NCBI GenBank assembly: GCA_021808185.1
Contig: JAKBCB010000146.1
Coordinates: 1-8,540, forward strand
Origin: Pseudomonadota bacterium
Lineage (GTDB): Bacteria; Pseudomonadota; Alphaproteobacteria; Acetobacterales; Acetobacteraceae
Direction of reading: 5' to 3'
Length of the DNA stretch: 8,540 nucleotides
In this document: piece by piece, positions 1 through 6,049 of the stretch
How the letters are laid out: each line of letters starts with the position of its first letter
Position numbering within the stretch: position 1 is the first letter of the stretch
Notes under the pieces: generated by a model
What the model was told of the DNA's origin: nothing
The model's database searches: none
The model's input: the letters and a program-made list of their open reading frames with translations, nothing else
Position numbers and translations under genes: made by a program

Positions 1-1
1 A

Positions 2-127
2 CCGGCCGCGCCGCCCGCCGCCGCTCCGGGGGCGGAGACTCCTGCCGCGAGTGCGCCGGCCACCCCACAAGCGCCGGCCCCCGCCCCCGCGCCGGCCCCC
101 GCGAAACCGGGCGTACCGACCAACTGA
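2..127 (+). CDS. secG: Probable C-terminal tail of SecG, preprotein translocase subunit (partial, 5' end outside window)
   Basis: An open frame enters from the left edge and stops at TGA 125-127. The 41 visible residues are almost only Pro and Ala, ending in a run of Pro-Ala pairs and then KPGVPTN. SecG is a small inner-membrane subunit of the SecYEG translocon; in many alphaproteobacteria it carries a low-complexity Ala/Pro-rich cytoplasmic tail and sits directly upstream of pyrG. The call therefore rests on composition and position, because the two membrane segments of SecG lie outside the window. The 124 bases between this stop and pyrG contain no other gene. Another protein with a Pro/Ala-rich tail cannot be excluded. 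Confidence 0.55.
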   Translation, partial: PAAPPAAAPGAETPAASAPATPQAPAPAPAPAPAKPGVPTN

Positions 128-251
128 GACTTCCCGACCAGGGCGTGTGACCGGGGCGGCGAGGGCTGCACCCGGCGCACCCCTCCCATGGCAACGCGCG
201 CCCGCCATTCGGCTTCCATCCGACTCGGCGGCGCCTGTAATCTGGTGGCCC

Positions 252-1895
252 ATGACGCGGTACGTATTCATCACCGGCGGCGTGGTTTCCTCGCTTGGCA
301 AAGGCATCGCATCCGCCGCTCTCGGCGCGTTGCTGCAAGCGCGTGGCTACACCGTCCGCCTTCGCAAGCTCGACCCCTATCTCAACGTCGATCCGGGCAC
401 GATGAGCCCGTATCAGCACGGCGAGGTGTTCGTGACCGACGACGGGGCGGAAACCGACCTCGATCTCGGCCACTACGAACGCTTCACCGGCGTGCACGCC
501 ACCAAGGCGGACAACGCGACGACGGGGCGCATCTATTCCGACGTGATCGCCAAGGAGCGGCGTGGCGACTACCTCGGCGCCACCGTCCAGGTGATCCCGC
601 ACATCACCGACGCGATCAAGGAAGCCATCACCCAGGAGGCGCTGGACGCCAGCGGCCGGCCGGTGGACTTCGTGCTGATCGAGATCGGCGGCACCGTGGG
701 CGACATCGAAAGCCTGCCCTTCCTGGAAGCGATCCGCCAGCTCGGCAACGAGATCGGCCCGGAACGGGTGATGTACGTGCATCTGACGCTGGTGCCGTAC
801 ATCAAGTCGGCAGGCGAGCTGAAGACCAAGCCGACGCAGCATTCCGTGAAGGAACTGCTCAATGTCGGCATCCAGGCCAACATGCTGATCTGCCGCGCCG
901 ACCGCCCCATCCCGGAGAACGAACGGCGGAAAATCGCGCTGTTCTGCAACCTGCGGCCCTCGGCCGTGATCGCGGCGCTGGACGTGGACACGATCTACGA
1001 CGTGCCGATGAGCTACCACGCCGAGGGGCTGGACCGCGAAGTGCTGCGCCATTTCGGCCTGCCGCACGAGCAGGAGCCGGACCTGTCGCGCTGGCGGCGG
1101 ATCGTGGACGTGGTGCGCGCGCCGGACGGCGAGGTGCGTATCGCCGTGGTGGGCAAATACACCAACCTGCTCGACAGCTATAAATCGCTGGCCGAGGCGC
1201 TGGCGCATGGCGGCATCGCCAACCGGGTGCGGGTGCGGCTGGATTGGGTCGATAGCCAGATCTTCGAGGAACCGGACACGGTGGCCCGCCTGGAAGGCGT
1301 CCACGGCATCCTGGTGCCCGGCGGCTTCGGCGAGCGCGGCACCGAGGGCAAGATCGAGGCGGTGCGCTTCGCGCGCGAACGCCGCGTGCCGTTCTTCGGC
1401 ATCTGCTTCGGCATGCAGATGGCGGTGATCGAGGCGGCGCGGCACATGGCGGGCATCAACAGCGCCTCGTCCTCCGAGTTCGGGCCGTGCGAGGAGCCGG
1501 TGGTGGGCCTGCTGACCGAATGGGCGCGCGGCAACGAGATCGAGAAACGCGCCGCCGGCGGCGACCTCGGCGGCACCATGCGCCTCGGCGCGTTCCCGGC
1601 CGATCTGGCGGAAGGCTCGCTGGTGCGCGAAATCTACGGTGCGGCACAGATCCACGAACGCCACCGCCATCGCTACGAGGTGAACGTGCGCTACCGCGAG
1701 CGGCTGGAGGCGGCGGGGATGCGCTTCTCCGGCATGTCGCCGGACGGCGTGCTGCCGGAGATCGTGGAATTGCCCGACCATCCCTGGTTCCTGGGCGTGC
1801 AGTTCCACCCCGAGCTGAAATCCAAGCCGTTCGAGCCGCACCCGCTGTTCCGCGGCTTCATCGCCGCGGCCGTGCGGCAGGCCCGGCTGGTGTGA
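252..1895 (+). CDS. pyrG: CTP synthase (glutamine-hydrolysing)
   Basis: This cytoplasmic enzyme makes CTP from UTP with ATP and glutamine, the last step of pyrimidine nucleotide synthesis. The 547 residues match the usual length of about 535-550. The N-terminal synthetase domain (about 1-270) opens with TRYVFITGGVVSSLGKG, containing the P-loop-like SSLGKG with Lys17. The C-terminal class I glutamine amidotransferase domain has the nucleophile Cys385 in GICFGMQ and the partners His519 and Glu521 in QFHPE. The frame stays open upstream to position 51, but ATG 252 is chosen because the protein then begins exactly at the conserved family N-terminus. The ribosome site is weak (GGTGG at 244-248). 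A TGTAAT at 236-241 resembles a -10 box but lacks a convincing -35. kdsA follows after 7 bases, so the two are probably cotranscribed. All catalytic residues are present. Confidence 0.97.
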   Translation: MTRYVFITGGVVSSLGKGIASAALGALLQARGYTVRLRKLDPYLNVDPGTMSPYQHGEVFVTDDGAETDLDLGHYERFTGVHATKADNATTGRIYSDVIAKERRGDYLGATVQVIPHITDAIKEAITQEALDASGRPVDFVLIEIGGTVGDIESLPFLEAIRQLGNEIGPERVMYVHLTLVPYIKSAGELKTKPTQHSVKELLNVGIQANMLICRADRPIPENERRKIALFCNLRPSAVIAALDVDTIYDVPMSYHAEGLDREVLRHFGLPHEQEPDLSRWRRIVDVVRAPDGEVRIAVVGKYTNLLDSYKSLAEALAHGGIANRVRVRLDWVDSQIFEEPDTVARLEGVHGILVPGGFGERGTEGKIEAVRFARERRVPFFGICFGMQMAVIEAARHMAGINSASSSEFGPCEEPVVGLLTEWARGNEIEKRAAGGDLGGTMRLGAFPADLAEGSLVREIYGAAQIHERHRHRYEVNVRYRERLEAAGMRFSGMSPDGVLPEIVELPDHPWFLGVQFHPELKSKPFEPHPLFRGFIAAAVRQARLV

Positions 1896-1902
1896 GGCAG
1901 CC

Positions 1903-2742
1903 ATGACCGAGGCCCCGGAGCAGAAAACCGTCCGCGTCGGCGGCATCGAGATCGGCAACCATCTGCCGTTCGTGCTGATCGCCGGGCCGTGCCAGATCGA
2001 AAGCCTCGGCCACGCGCTGGAGATGGCGGCGGCGCTGGACGAGATCAGCGCCGCGACCGGCGTGCGGGTGATCTACAAAAGCAGCTACGACAAGGCCAAC
2101 CGCACCAGCGCGGGCGCCGCGCGCGGCGTCGGCATGGCGCGCGGGCTGGAGATCCTGGCGCGGGTGCGCGAGCAGTACGGCATGCCGGTGCTGACCGACG
2201 TGCATCTGCCCGAGCACTGCGCGCCCGCCGCCGAGGCGGTGGACGTGTTGCAGATCCCGGCCTTCCTGTGCCGCCAGACCGATCTGCTGCTGGCGGCGGG
2301 CGCGACGGGACGGGCGATCAACATCAAGAAGGGCCAGTTTCTCGCGCCGTGGGACATGGTGCATGTCGCCGCCAAGATCGCCTCGACCGGCAACGAGAAC
2401 ATCATGCTGTGCGAGCGGGGCGCCAGCTTCGGCTACAACACCCTGGTCTCGGACATGCGCGCGCTGCCGATCATGGCCGCGACCGGCTATCCGGTGGTGT
2501 TCGACGCCACCCATTCGGTGCAGCAGCCCGGCGGCCTCGGCGGCGCGTCCGGCGGACAGCGGGAGTTCGCCCCGGTGCTTGCGCGCGCGGCGCTGGCGGT
2601 GGGCGTCGCGGCCGTGTTCATCGAGACGCACGAAAACCCGGACCACGCGCCGAGCGACGGGCCGAACATGATCCCGGTCCGCGAGATGGCGGCGCTGGTC
2701 GCGCGGCTGCGCCGGTTCGACGATCTGGCGAAGGCGGGGTAG
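1903..2742 (+). CDS. kdsA: 3-deoxy-8-phosphooctulonate (KDO-8-phosphate) synthase, metal-dependent type
   Basis: This cytoplasmic enzyme condenses phosphoenolpyruvate with arabinose 5-phosphate to give KDO-8-phosphate, the precursor of the KDO linking lipid A to the LPS core. Its 279 residues are the normal length, a single TIM barrel of the DAHP/KDO8P synthase family. Visible motifs are AGPCQIES (27-34), KANR (64-67), TDVH (98-101), PAFLCRQTDLL (119-129), KKGQFLAPWD (142-151) and DATHSVQ (201-207). Cys30, His204, Glu241 and Asp252 correspond to the four metal ligands of the Aquifex-type enzyme; the metal-independent E. coli enzyme has Asn where Cys30 lies. ATG 1903 follows the pyrG stop by 7 bases, with GTGAGG just upstream overlapping that stop, which suggests translational coupling. 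The next gene is convergent, so kdsA ends this transcription unit in the window. Confidence 0.96.
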   Translation: MTEAPEQKTVRVGGIEIGNHLPFVLIAGPCQIESLGHALEMAAALDEISAATGVRVIYKSSYDKANRTSAGAARGVGMARGLEILARVREQYGMPVLTDVHLPEHCAPAAEAVDVLQIPAFLCRQTDLLLAAGATGRAINIKKGQFLAPWDMVHVAAKIASTGNENIMLCERGASFGYNTLVSDMRALPIMAATGYPVVFDATHSVQQPGGLGGASGGQREFAPVLARAALAVGVAAVFIETHENPDHAPSDGPNMIPVREMAALVARLRRFDDLAKAG

Positions 2743-2747
2743 GCGGC

Positions 2748-2779
2748 GCCCGCTTTCAGTCGGCCCGCTTTCAGTCGGC
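2748..2779. repeat. Perfect 15-bp tandem duplication over the regulator's stop codon
   Basis: The unit CCCGCTTTCAGTCGG occurs at 2749-2763 and again immediately at 2764-2778, with one further matching base on each side. The right copy contains the stop codon of the minus-strand regulator (TCA at 2771-2773). Because 15 is a multiple of three, the left copy carries a second in-frame stop at 2756-2758. The repeat fills most of the 28-base gap between the convergent kdsA and regulator genes. It is most simply a replication-slippage duplication with no effect on the protein. Confidence 0.9.
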
Positions 2780-3769
2780 TGGCCCGGCCAGCAGCGCCTC
2801 GCCGGTGGCGATGTCCGTGACGAGGTGGGTGACATAGCCGCCGCGCAGCGCCGCGCGCAGCGCCTCGACCTTGCCCGGCCCGCCGGCGACGCAGATCCGC
2901 GCGGGAATCGTTTTCAGCTCCGGCAGCGTGATGCCGATGCGCCGGCCATCCAGATCGCCCGCGACCGGCTGGCCCGCGGCATCGATGAACAGCCCGATGA
3001 TGGCGGCCACCGCGCCGGAGGCGACGTAGGCGTCGATCACGTCGTTGCCGGCCAGTTCGGAGTCGCGCACCGTGCTGCCGGGGCCGACATCGCCCACGCC
3101 AAACACGATCCGCCGGGCCGCGCGGATCAACTGGAACTGCTTGACCAGCCAGGGTTCGAGCATCAGCCGGTTGCGCAGCTCCGGCGTGGAGACGACGGCC
3201 GGGGCGAGCAGGTTGGCGCAGCGTGCCATCAGCCGGCTGGCGAGCAGCGAGGAACACAGCTCGGGCGAGAACTCGGCCGAGCCGCCCGTCGAACTGCCGG
3301 AGACCTGCACCACGGTCAGCGGCGCCACGCCCTCCGGCGGGACGATGGCGCGGGCGAGGGCCAGGATCGTCCGCCCCCAGGCCACCCCGATCACGTCGCC
3401 CGGCTCGATCTGGTCGGCCAGCACCCGCGCCCCGGCATCGCCCAGTCGGCGGACCAGGGGCGTGCCCTCCAGCGCCGGAATGGCGGTGACGGCGGTCAGG
3501 CCGAAGCGTTCGGTCAGCGCGCGCGCGATGCGGGTGCGGCTCGCGGCCTCGGTGTTCAGCCGGATGGTGACGACGCCGCGCTCGCGCGCTTCCTGCAACA
3601 GCTTGACGATGCTGGCGCGCGACAGTTTCAGAATCTCGGCGATTTCGCTCTGGGTGAGCTGGTCTGCGTAATACAGCCACGCGGCCCATGCGACCGAGTC
3701 CTCGAACTCCGCCGGCACGTTGGGCGGGCGGTTCGGACTGCCCTGCGGCGATTTGCGTTCCCCTGACAT
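2771..3769 (-). CDS. SorC/DeoR-family sugar-binding transcriptional regulator
   Basis: A 332-residue cytoplasmic DNA-binding protein, probably the local regulator. Residues about 28-70 form the helix-turn-helix region: WLYYADQLTQSEIAEILKLS is followed by RASIVKLLQEARERG, a typical SorC-family recognition helix. The rest (about 75-330) is the SorC-type effector domain, related to sugar-phosphate isomerase folds, with GVAWGRT, VSGSSTGG, GVGDVGPGS and IAGG-like VAGGPGK segments. Members usually bind a phosphorylated sugar or polyol and are released from, or activated at, nearby promoters. The frame is open upstream to 3889, but those earlier starts would lie across the operator region. ATG 3769 puts the start just before the family N-terminus, although no good ribosome site precedes it. 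The gene diverges from the dehydrogenase operon across 101 bases holding palindromic sites, which suggests autoregulation plus control of that operon. The effector is unknown; EryD-like polyol regulators belong to the same family. Confidence 0.9.
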   Translation of the reverse strand: MSGERKSPQGSPNRPPNVPAEFEDSVAWAAWLYYADQLTQSEIAEILKLSRASIVKLLQEARERGVVTIRLNTEAASRTRIARALTERFGLTAVTAIPALEGTPLVRRLGDAGARVLADQIEPGDVIGVAWGRTILALARAIVPPEGVAPLTVVQVSGSSTGGSAEFSPELCSSLLASRLMARCANLLAPAVVSTPELRNRLMLEPWLVKQFQLIRAARRIVFGVGDVGPGSTVRDSELAGNDVIDAYVASGAVAAIIGLFIDAAGQPVAGDLDGRRIGITLPELKTIPARICVAGGPGKVEALRAALRGGYVTHLVTDIATGEALLAGPAD

Positions 3770-3775
3770 GCGGTA

Positions 3776-3804
3776 GTTTTTCGCAGCTTGCCGACATGCG
3801 TCAA
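3776..3804 (-). promoter_or_regulatory. Weak candidate promoter for the SorC-type regulator
   Basis: Read on the minus strand, TTGACG (3799-3804) is followed after 17 bases by AAAAAC (3776-3781). The -35 match is good and the -10 match poor. Transcription would begin almost at ATG 3769, giving a nearly leaderless message; that would fit the lack of a ribosome site before this start. The -35 overlaps the GACATGCGTC operator-like site at 3793-3802. Confidence 0.3.
3793..3802. promoter_or_regulatory. Third operator-like box (GACATGCGTC) near the regulator start
   Basis: GACATGCGTC matches the perfect palindrome GACATATGTC found 32 bases to the right at 8 of 10 positions. The separation is about three helical turns. 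It overlaps the candidate regulator -35 box, so it could be the autoregulatory site. On its own, a box of this quality could occur by chance. Confidence 0.4.
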
Positions 3805-3822
3805 GCGGGCGTGGCGGGTGTC

Positions 3823-3854
3823 TTGACATATGTCGAGGTCGAACGGCATTTGTC
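3823..3854 (+). promoter_or_regulatory. Operator pair and candidate promoter of the dehydrogenase operon
   Basis: A perfect 10-bp palindrome GACATATGTC (3825-3834) is followed after 10 bases by GGCATTTGTC (3845-3854), an 8-of-10 match to it. The same arrangement recurs at 7590-7620 ahead of the ABC binding-protein gene, while the 10-base spacer differs at 9 of 10 positions. The left box overlaps a consensus -35, TTGACA (3823-3828). A poor -10 candidate, GCATTT (3846-3851), lies 17 bases on and inside the right box. A bound regulator would then cover both promoter elements. The box-to-start distance is 16 bases. The likely binder is the adjacent SorC-type regulator; that assignment is inference. 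Confidence 0.7.
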
Positions 3855-3870
3855 ATGGCCTGATCTCCGC

Positions 3871-5238
3871 ATGAGCGACCCCATGGCACGCCTCACCGAC
3901 CCGCTCACGCCCGAAGCGCCCCCTGGCGGGGGATGGACGGCGCTGATCGACGACATCGTGGCGGGGCGCTGGACGAACCCGGAAACCGGCCAGATCGCGC
4001 GCGTGCCGTATGAGTCGATCGTCTTCGCCGACAGTCTGGACGGGCGGGAGGCGGATCTGGTGCGCCCGCTCGGCCTCGGGTCGCGCTACGCGGTGGTGGC
4101 CGATGCGGCGACGTACGACGCGATGGGCGGGCGGGTGGCGCGCGCGCTGCGCCCGCTCGGGCCGGTGGCGGCGGTGGTGCTGGACCGGCCGCACGCCGAC
4201 ATGGCCGGGGTTGCCGACCTGCGCGAAAAACTCGCCGGGTTCGACGCCGTGGTCGCGGTCGGGTCGGGCACCATCAACGACCTGTGCAAATACGTCACCG
4301 GCCTGGACGGGCGGCGCTACTGCGTGTTCGCCACCGCCGCCTCGATGAACGGCTATACCTCGACGACCGCCTCGATGACGCTGGAGAGCGGGCTGAAGGT
4401 CTCGCTCGCCTCGCACGCGCCGGCGGGGTTCTTCGTCGATCTCGCGGTCAGCGCCGCCGCCCCGCGCCACCTGGCCGCCGCCGGGTTCGGGGATTGCCTG
4501 GTGCGCTCGGTGGCGCAGATCGACTGGTGGATGTCCCACCGGCTGCTCGGCAGCGTCTATTCGCGCGTGCCCTACATCATCCAGGACGACGACGAGCGCG
4601 AACTGAACCGGCGCGCGGCGGCTCTCGGCCGCGGCGATGTGGCGGCGGTCGGCTATCTCGTCCGCGTGCTGACCCTGTGCGGCCTCGGGGTGTCGTTCAC
4701 CGGCACCTCCAACCACGGCTCGATGGGCGAGCATCAGGTCTCGCACTACATCGACTGCTTCGCCGGCCCGCGCCATCCCGGCAGCCTGCACGGCCAGCAG
4801 GTTGGTGTCGCCGCCCTCACGCTCGCGCGGCTGCAACAGCGGATGCTGGCCGAGGACCGCCCGCCGGTGGTGCGGCCGACCCGCATCGACGCGGCGGACA
4901 TGGCGCGGCGCATGGGTGGGCCGGCCGCCGCGACCTGCCTCGATCTGTTCCGCCGCAAGGCGTTCGACGCCGCCGGGGCGGATGCGTTCAACGCCCGGCT
5001 GGAAGCCCTGTGGCCCGCGCTGCGCCGGGAACTGGCCGCCTTCACGATCCCGGTGGACGCGATGACGCGCCTGCTGGCCGATGCCGGCGGGCCGACGACG
5101 GCGGCCGGGCTTGGCGTGCCGCCCGATTTCTACCGCGAGGCGGTGCTGCATTGCCGGGAGATGCGCGACCGCTTCTCCTTCCTGGACATCGCGGCCGATG
5201 CCGGGCTGCTCGAAGCGTTCGTGGCCGGGGAGGGCTGA
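3871..5238 (+). CDS. sn-glycerol-1-phosphate dehydrogenase-like protein (iron-containing alcohol dehydrogenase fold, AraM/EgsA type)
   Basis: A 455-residue NAD(P)-dependent dehydrogenase that in its family interconverts sn-glycerol 1-phosphate and dihydroxyacetone phosphate in the cytoplasm. The N-terminal nucleotide-binding half contains VVAVGSGTINDLCKY (127-141) and ATAASMNGYTSTTASM (154-169). The helical C-terminal half carries the probable divalent-metal ligands Asp208 (AGFGD), His288 (GEHQVSH) and His307 (LHGQQVG). It is about 60 residues longer than Bacillus AraM, partly from an N-terminal stretch. ATG 3871 is chosen because upstream codons run through the operator; ATG 3883 is an alternative, and neither has a clear ribosome site. 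The HAD gene follows after 4 bases. With GlpD in the same operon, both glycerol-phosphate enantiomers could be oxidised. The true substrate could be a larger polyol phosphate. No prenyl-glyceryl-phosphate synthase lies nearby, so a lipid role is less supported. Confidence 0.85.
   Translation: MSDPMARLTDPLTPEAPPGGGWTALIDDIVAGRWTNPETGQIARVPYESIVFADSLDGREADLVRPLGLGSRYAVVADAATYDAMGGRVARALRPLGPVAAVVLDRPHADMAGVADLREKLAGFDAVVAVGSGTINDLCKYVTGLDGRRYCVFATAASMNGYTSTTASMTLESGLKVSLASHAPAGFFVDLAVSAAAPRHLAAAGFGDCLVRSVAQIDWWMSHRLLGSVYSRVPYIIQDDDERELNRRAAALGRGDVAAVGYLVRVLTLCGLGVSFTGTSNHGSMGEHQVSHYIDCFAGPRHPGSLHGQQVGVAALTLARLQQRMLAEDRPPVVRPTRIDAADMARRMGGPAAATCLDLFRRKAFDAAGADAFNARLEALWPALRRELAAFTIPVDAMTRLLADAGGPTTAAGLGVPPDFYREAVLHCREMRDRFSFLDIAADAGLLEAFVAGEG
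5227..5234 (+). promoter_or_regulatory. Ribosome-binding site deciding the GTG start of the HAD gene
   Basis: GGGGAGGG lies inside the last codons of the dehydrogenase gene, 8 bases before GTG 5243. The next in-frame start, ATG 5261, has no purine-rich stretch at a suitable distance, so this site favours the GTG. Confidence 0.6.
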
Positions 5239-5242
5239 GCCG

Positions 5243-6049
5243 GTGCGCCCGCTGTCGCAGATGCCGGATGCGGTCGCGGCGGCGGTGGAGGTGGTGTTCG
5301 CCGATATCGACGATACGCTGACCGACGATGGCCGGCTGTCGGCCGATGCGTACCGCGCGCTGGAGGATCTGTCCGGCGCGGGCATCGTCGTCGCACCGAT
5401 CACCGGCCGCCCGGCCGGGTGGTGCGACATGATCGCCCGGTTCTGGCCCGTGGCGGGCGTGGTGGGCGAAAACGGCGCGTTCTACTTCGCCTACGACCGC
5501 GCGGCGCGGCGGATGCGGCGGGTGTTCGCGGCGAGCGGCGCCGAGCGCGAGGACAATCGCCGCCGCCTCGCCGCCGTGCGCGCGCGCATCCTGGCCGAAG
5601 TGCCAGGTGCGGCCGTCTCGGCCGATCAGGCTTACCGCGAGGCGGATCTCGCGATCGACTTCCGCGAGGACGTGGCGCCGCTGGACCGCGCTTGCGTCGC
5701 CCGCATCAAGGCGATCTTCGAGGCGGAAGGCGCGCTGGCCAAAGTCTCCTCGATCCACGTCAACGGCTGGTTCGGCCAGTACGACAAGCTGAGCATGACG
5801 CGCCGCTTCGCCGCCGAGGTGATCGGCCGCGATCTCGACGCGATGCGGGAGCGGGTGGTGTTCGTCGGCGACAGTCCGAACGACGCGCCGATGTTCGGCT
5901 TCTTCCCGCATTCCTGCGGCGTGGCCAACCTGTTGGACTTCGGCGGAGAGCTGGAGGCGGAGCCGACCTATGTCGCGGCCGAGCCGGGCGGGCGCGGCTT
6001 CGTCGCGGTGGCGCGACACCTGCTCGCGGCACGGGGGCCGGGGCGATGA
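5243..6049 (+). CDS. HAD-superfamily subclass IIB hydrolase (probable sugar- or polyol-phosphate phosphatase)
   Basis: A 268-residue cytoplasmic phosphohydrolase. Motif I is FADIDDTLT with nucleophile Asp21 and acid/base Asp23; motif II is ITGRPAG with Thr54; motif III is Lys182 in GQYDKL; motif IV is GDSPNDAPM with Asp210 and Asp214 for magnesium. The segment between motifs II and III (about 85-175) is a C2-type cap like that of Cof-type, sucrose-phosphate and mannosyl-3-phosphoglycerate phosphatases. GENGAFYF and SSIHVNGWFG are typical of this subclass. GTG 5243 is preferred on its ribosome site; ATG 5261 would give 262 residues and keep every motif. The stop overlaps the glpD start as ATGA. 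Its place between two glycerol-phosphate-type dehydrogenases suggests it removes phosphate from a pathway intermediate or a glycosylated glycerol phosphate, but HAD specificity cannot be read from motifs. Confidence 0.88.
   Translation: MRPLSQMPDAVAAAVEVVFADIDDTLTDDGRLSADAYRALEDLSGAGIVVAPITGRPAGWCDMIARFWPVAGVVGENGAFYFAYDRAARRMRRVFAASGAEREDNRRRLAAVRARILAEVPGAAVSADQAYREADLAIDFREDVAPLDRACVARIKAIFEAEGALAKVSSIHVNGWFGQYDKLSMTRRFAAEVIGRDLDAMRERVVFVGDSPNDAPMFGFFPHSCGVANLLDFGGELEAEPTYVAAEPGGRGFVAVARHLLAARGPGR

Noticed and set aside
236..241. TGTAAT as the -10 of a pyrG promoter
   Set aside because: The best -35 at correct spacing matches only about 3 of 6 bases, and transcription would start only a few bases before the ATG. 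The evidence is too weak for a feature.
2778..2792. GCTGGCCCGGCCAGC inverted repeat as a terminator for kdsA or the regulator
   Set aside because: It can form a 6-bp stem with a 3-base loop, but it lies within the last codons of the regulator and no T-run follows on either strand. Such stems are common by chance in this GC-rich sequence.
3871..5238. G1P dehydrogenase as a sign of archaeal-type ether-lipid synthesis
   Set aside because: No prenyl-glyceryl-phosphate synthase or related lipid gene is present, and the neighbours are catabolic or transport genes; it also belongs to the longer bacterial AraM-type group.
3853..5430. Long open frame on the minus strand (525 codons) opposite the dehydrogenase gene
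   Set aside because: Its protein is rich in Arg, Gly, Ala and His without recognisable motifs. It lies antisense to a well-supported gene and crosses the operon boundary; this is the usual mirror frame of high-GC coding DNA.
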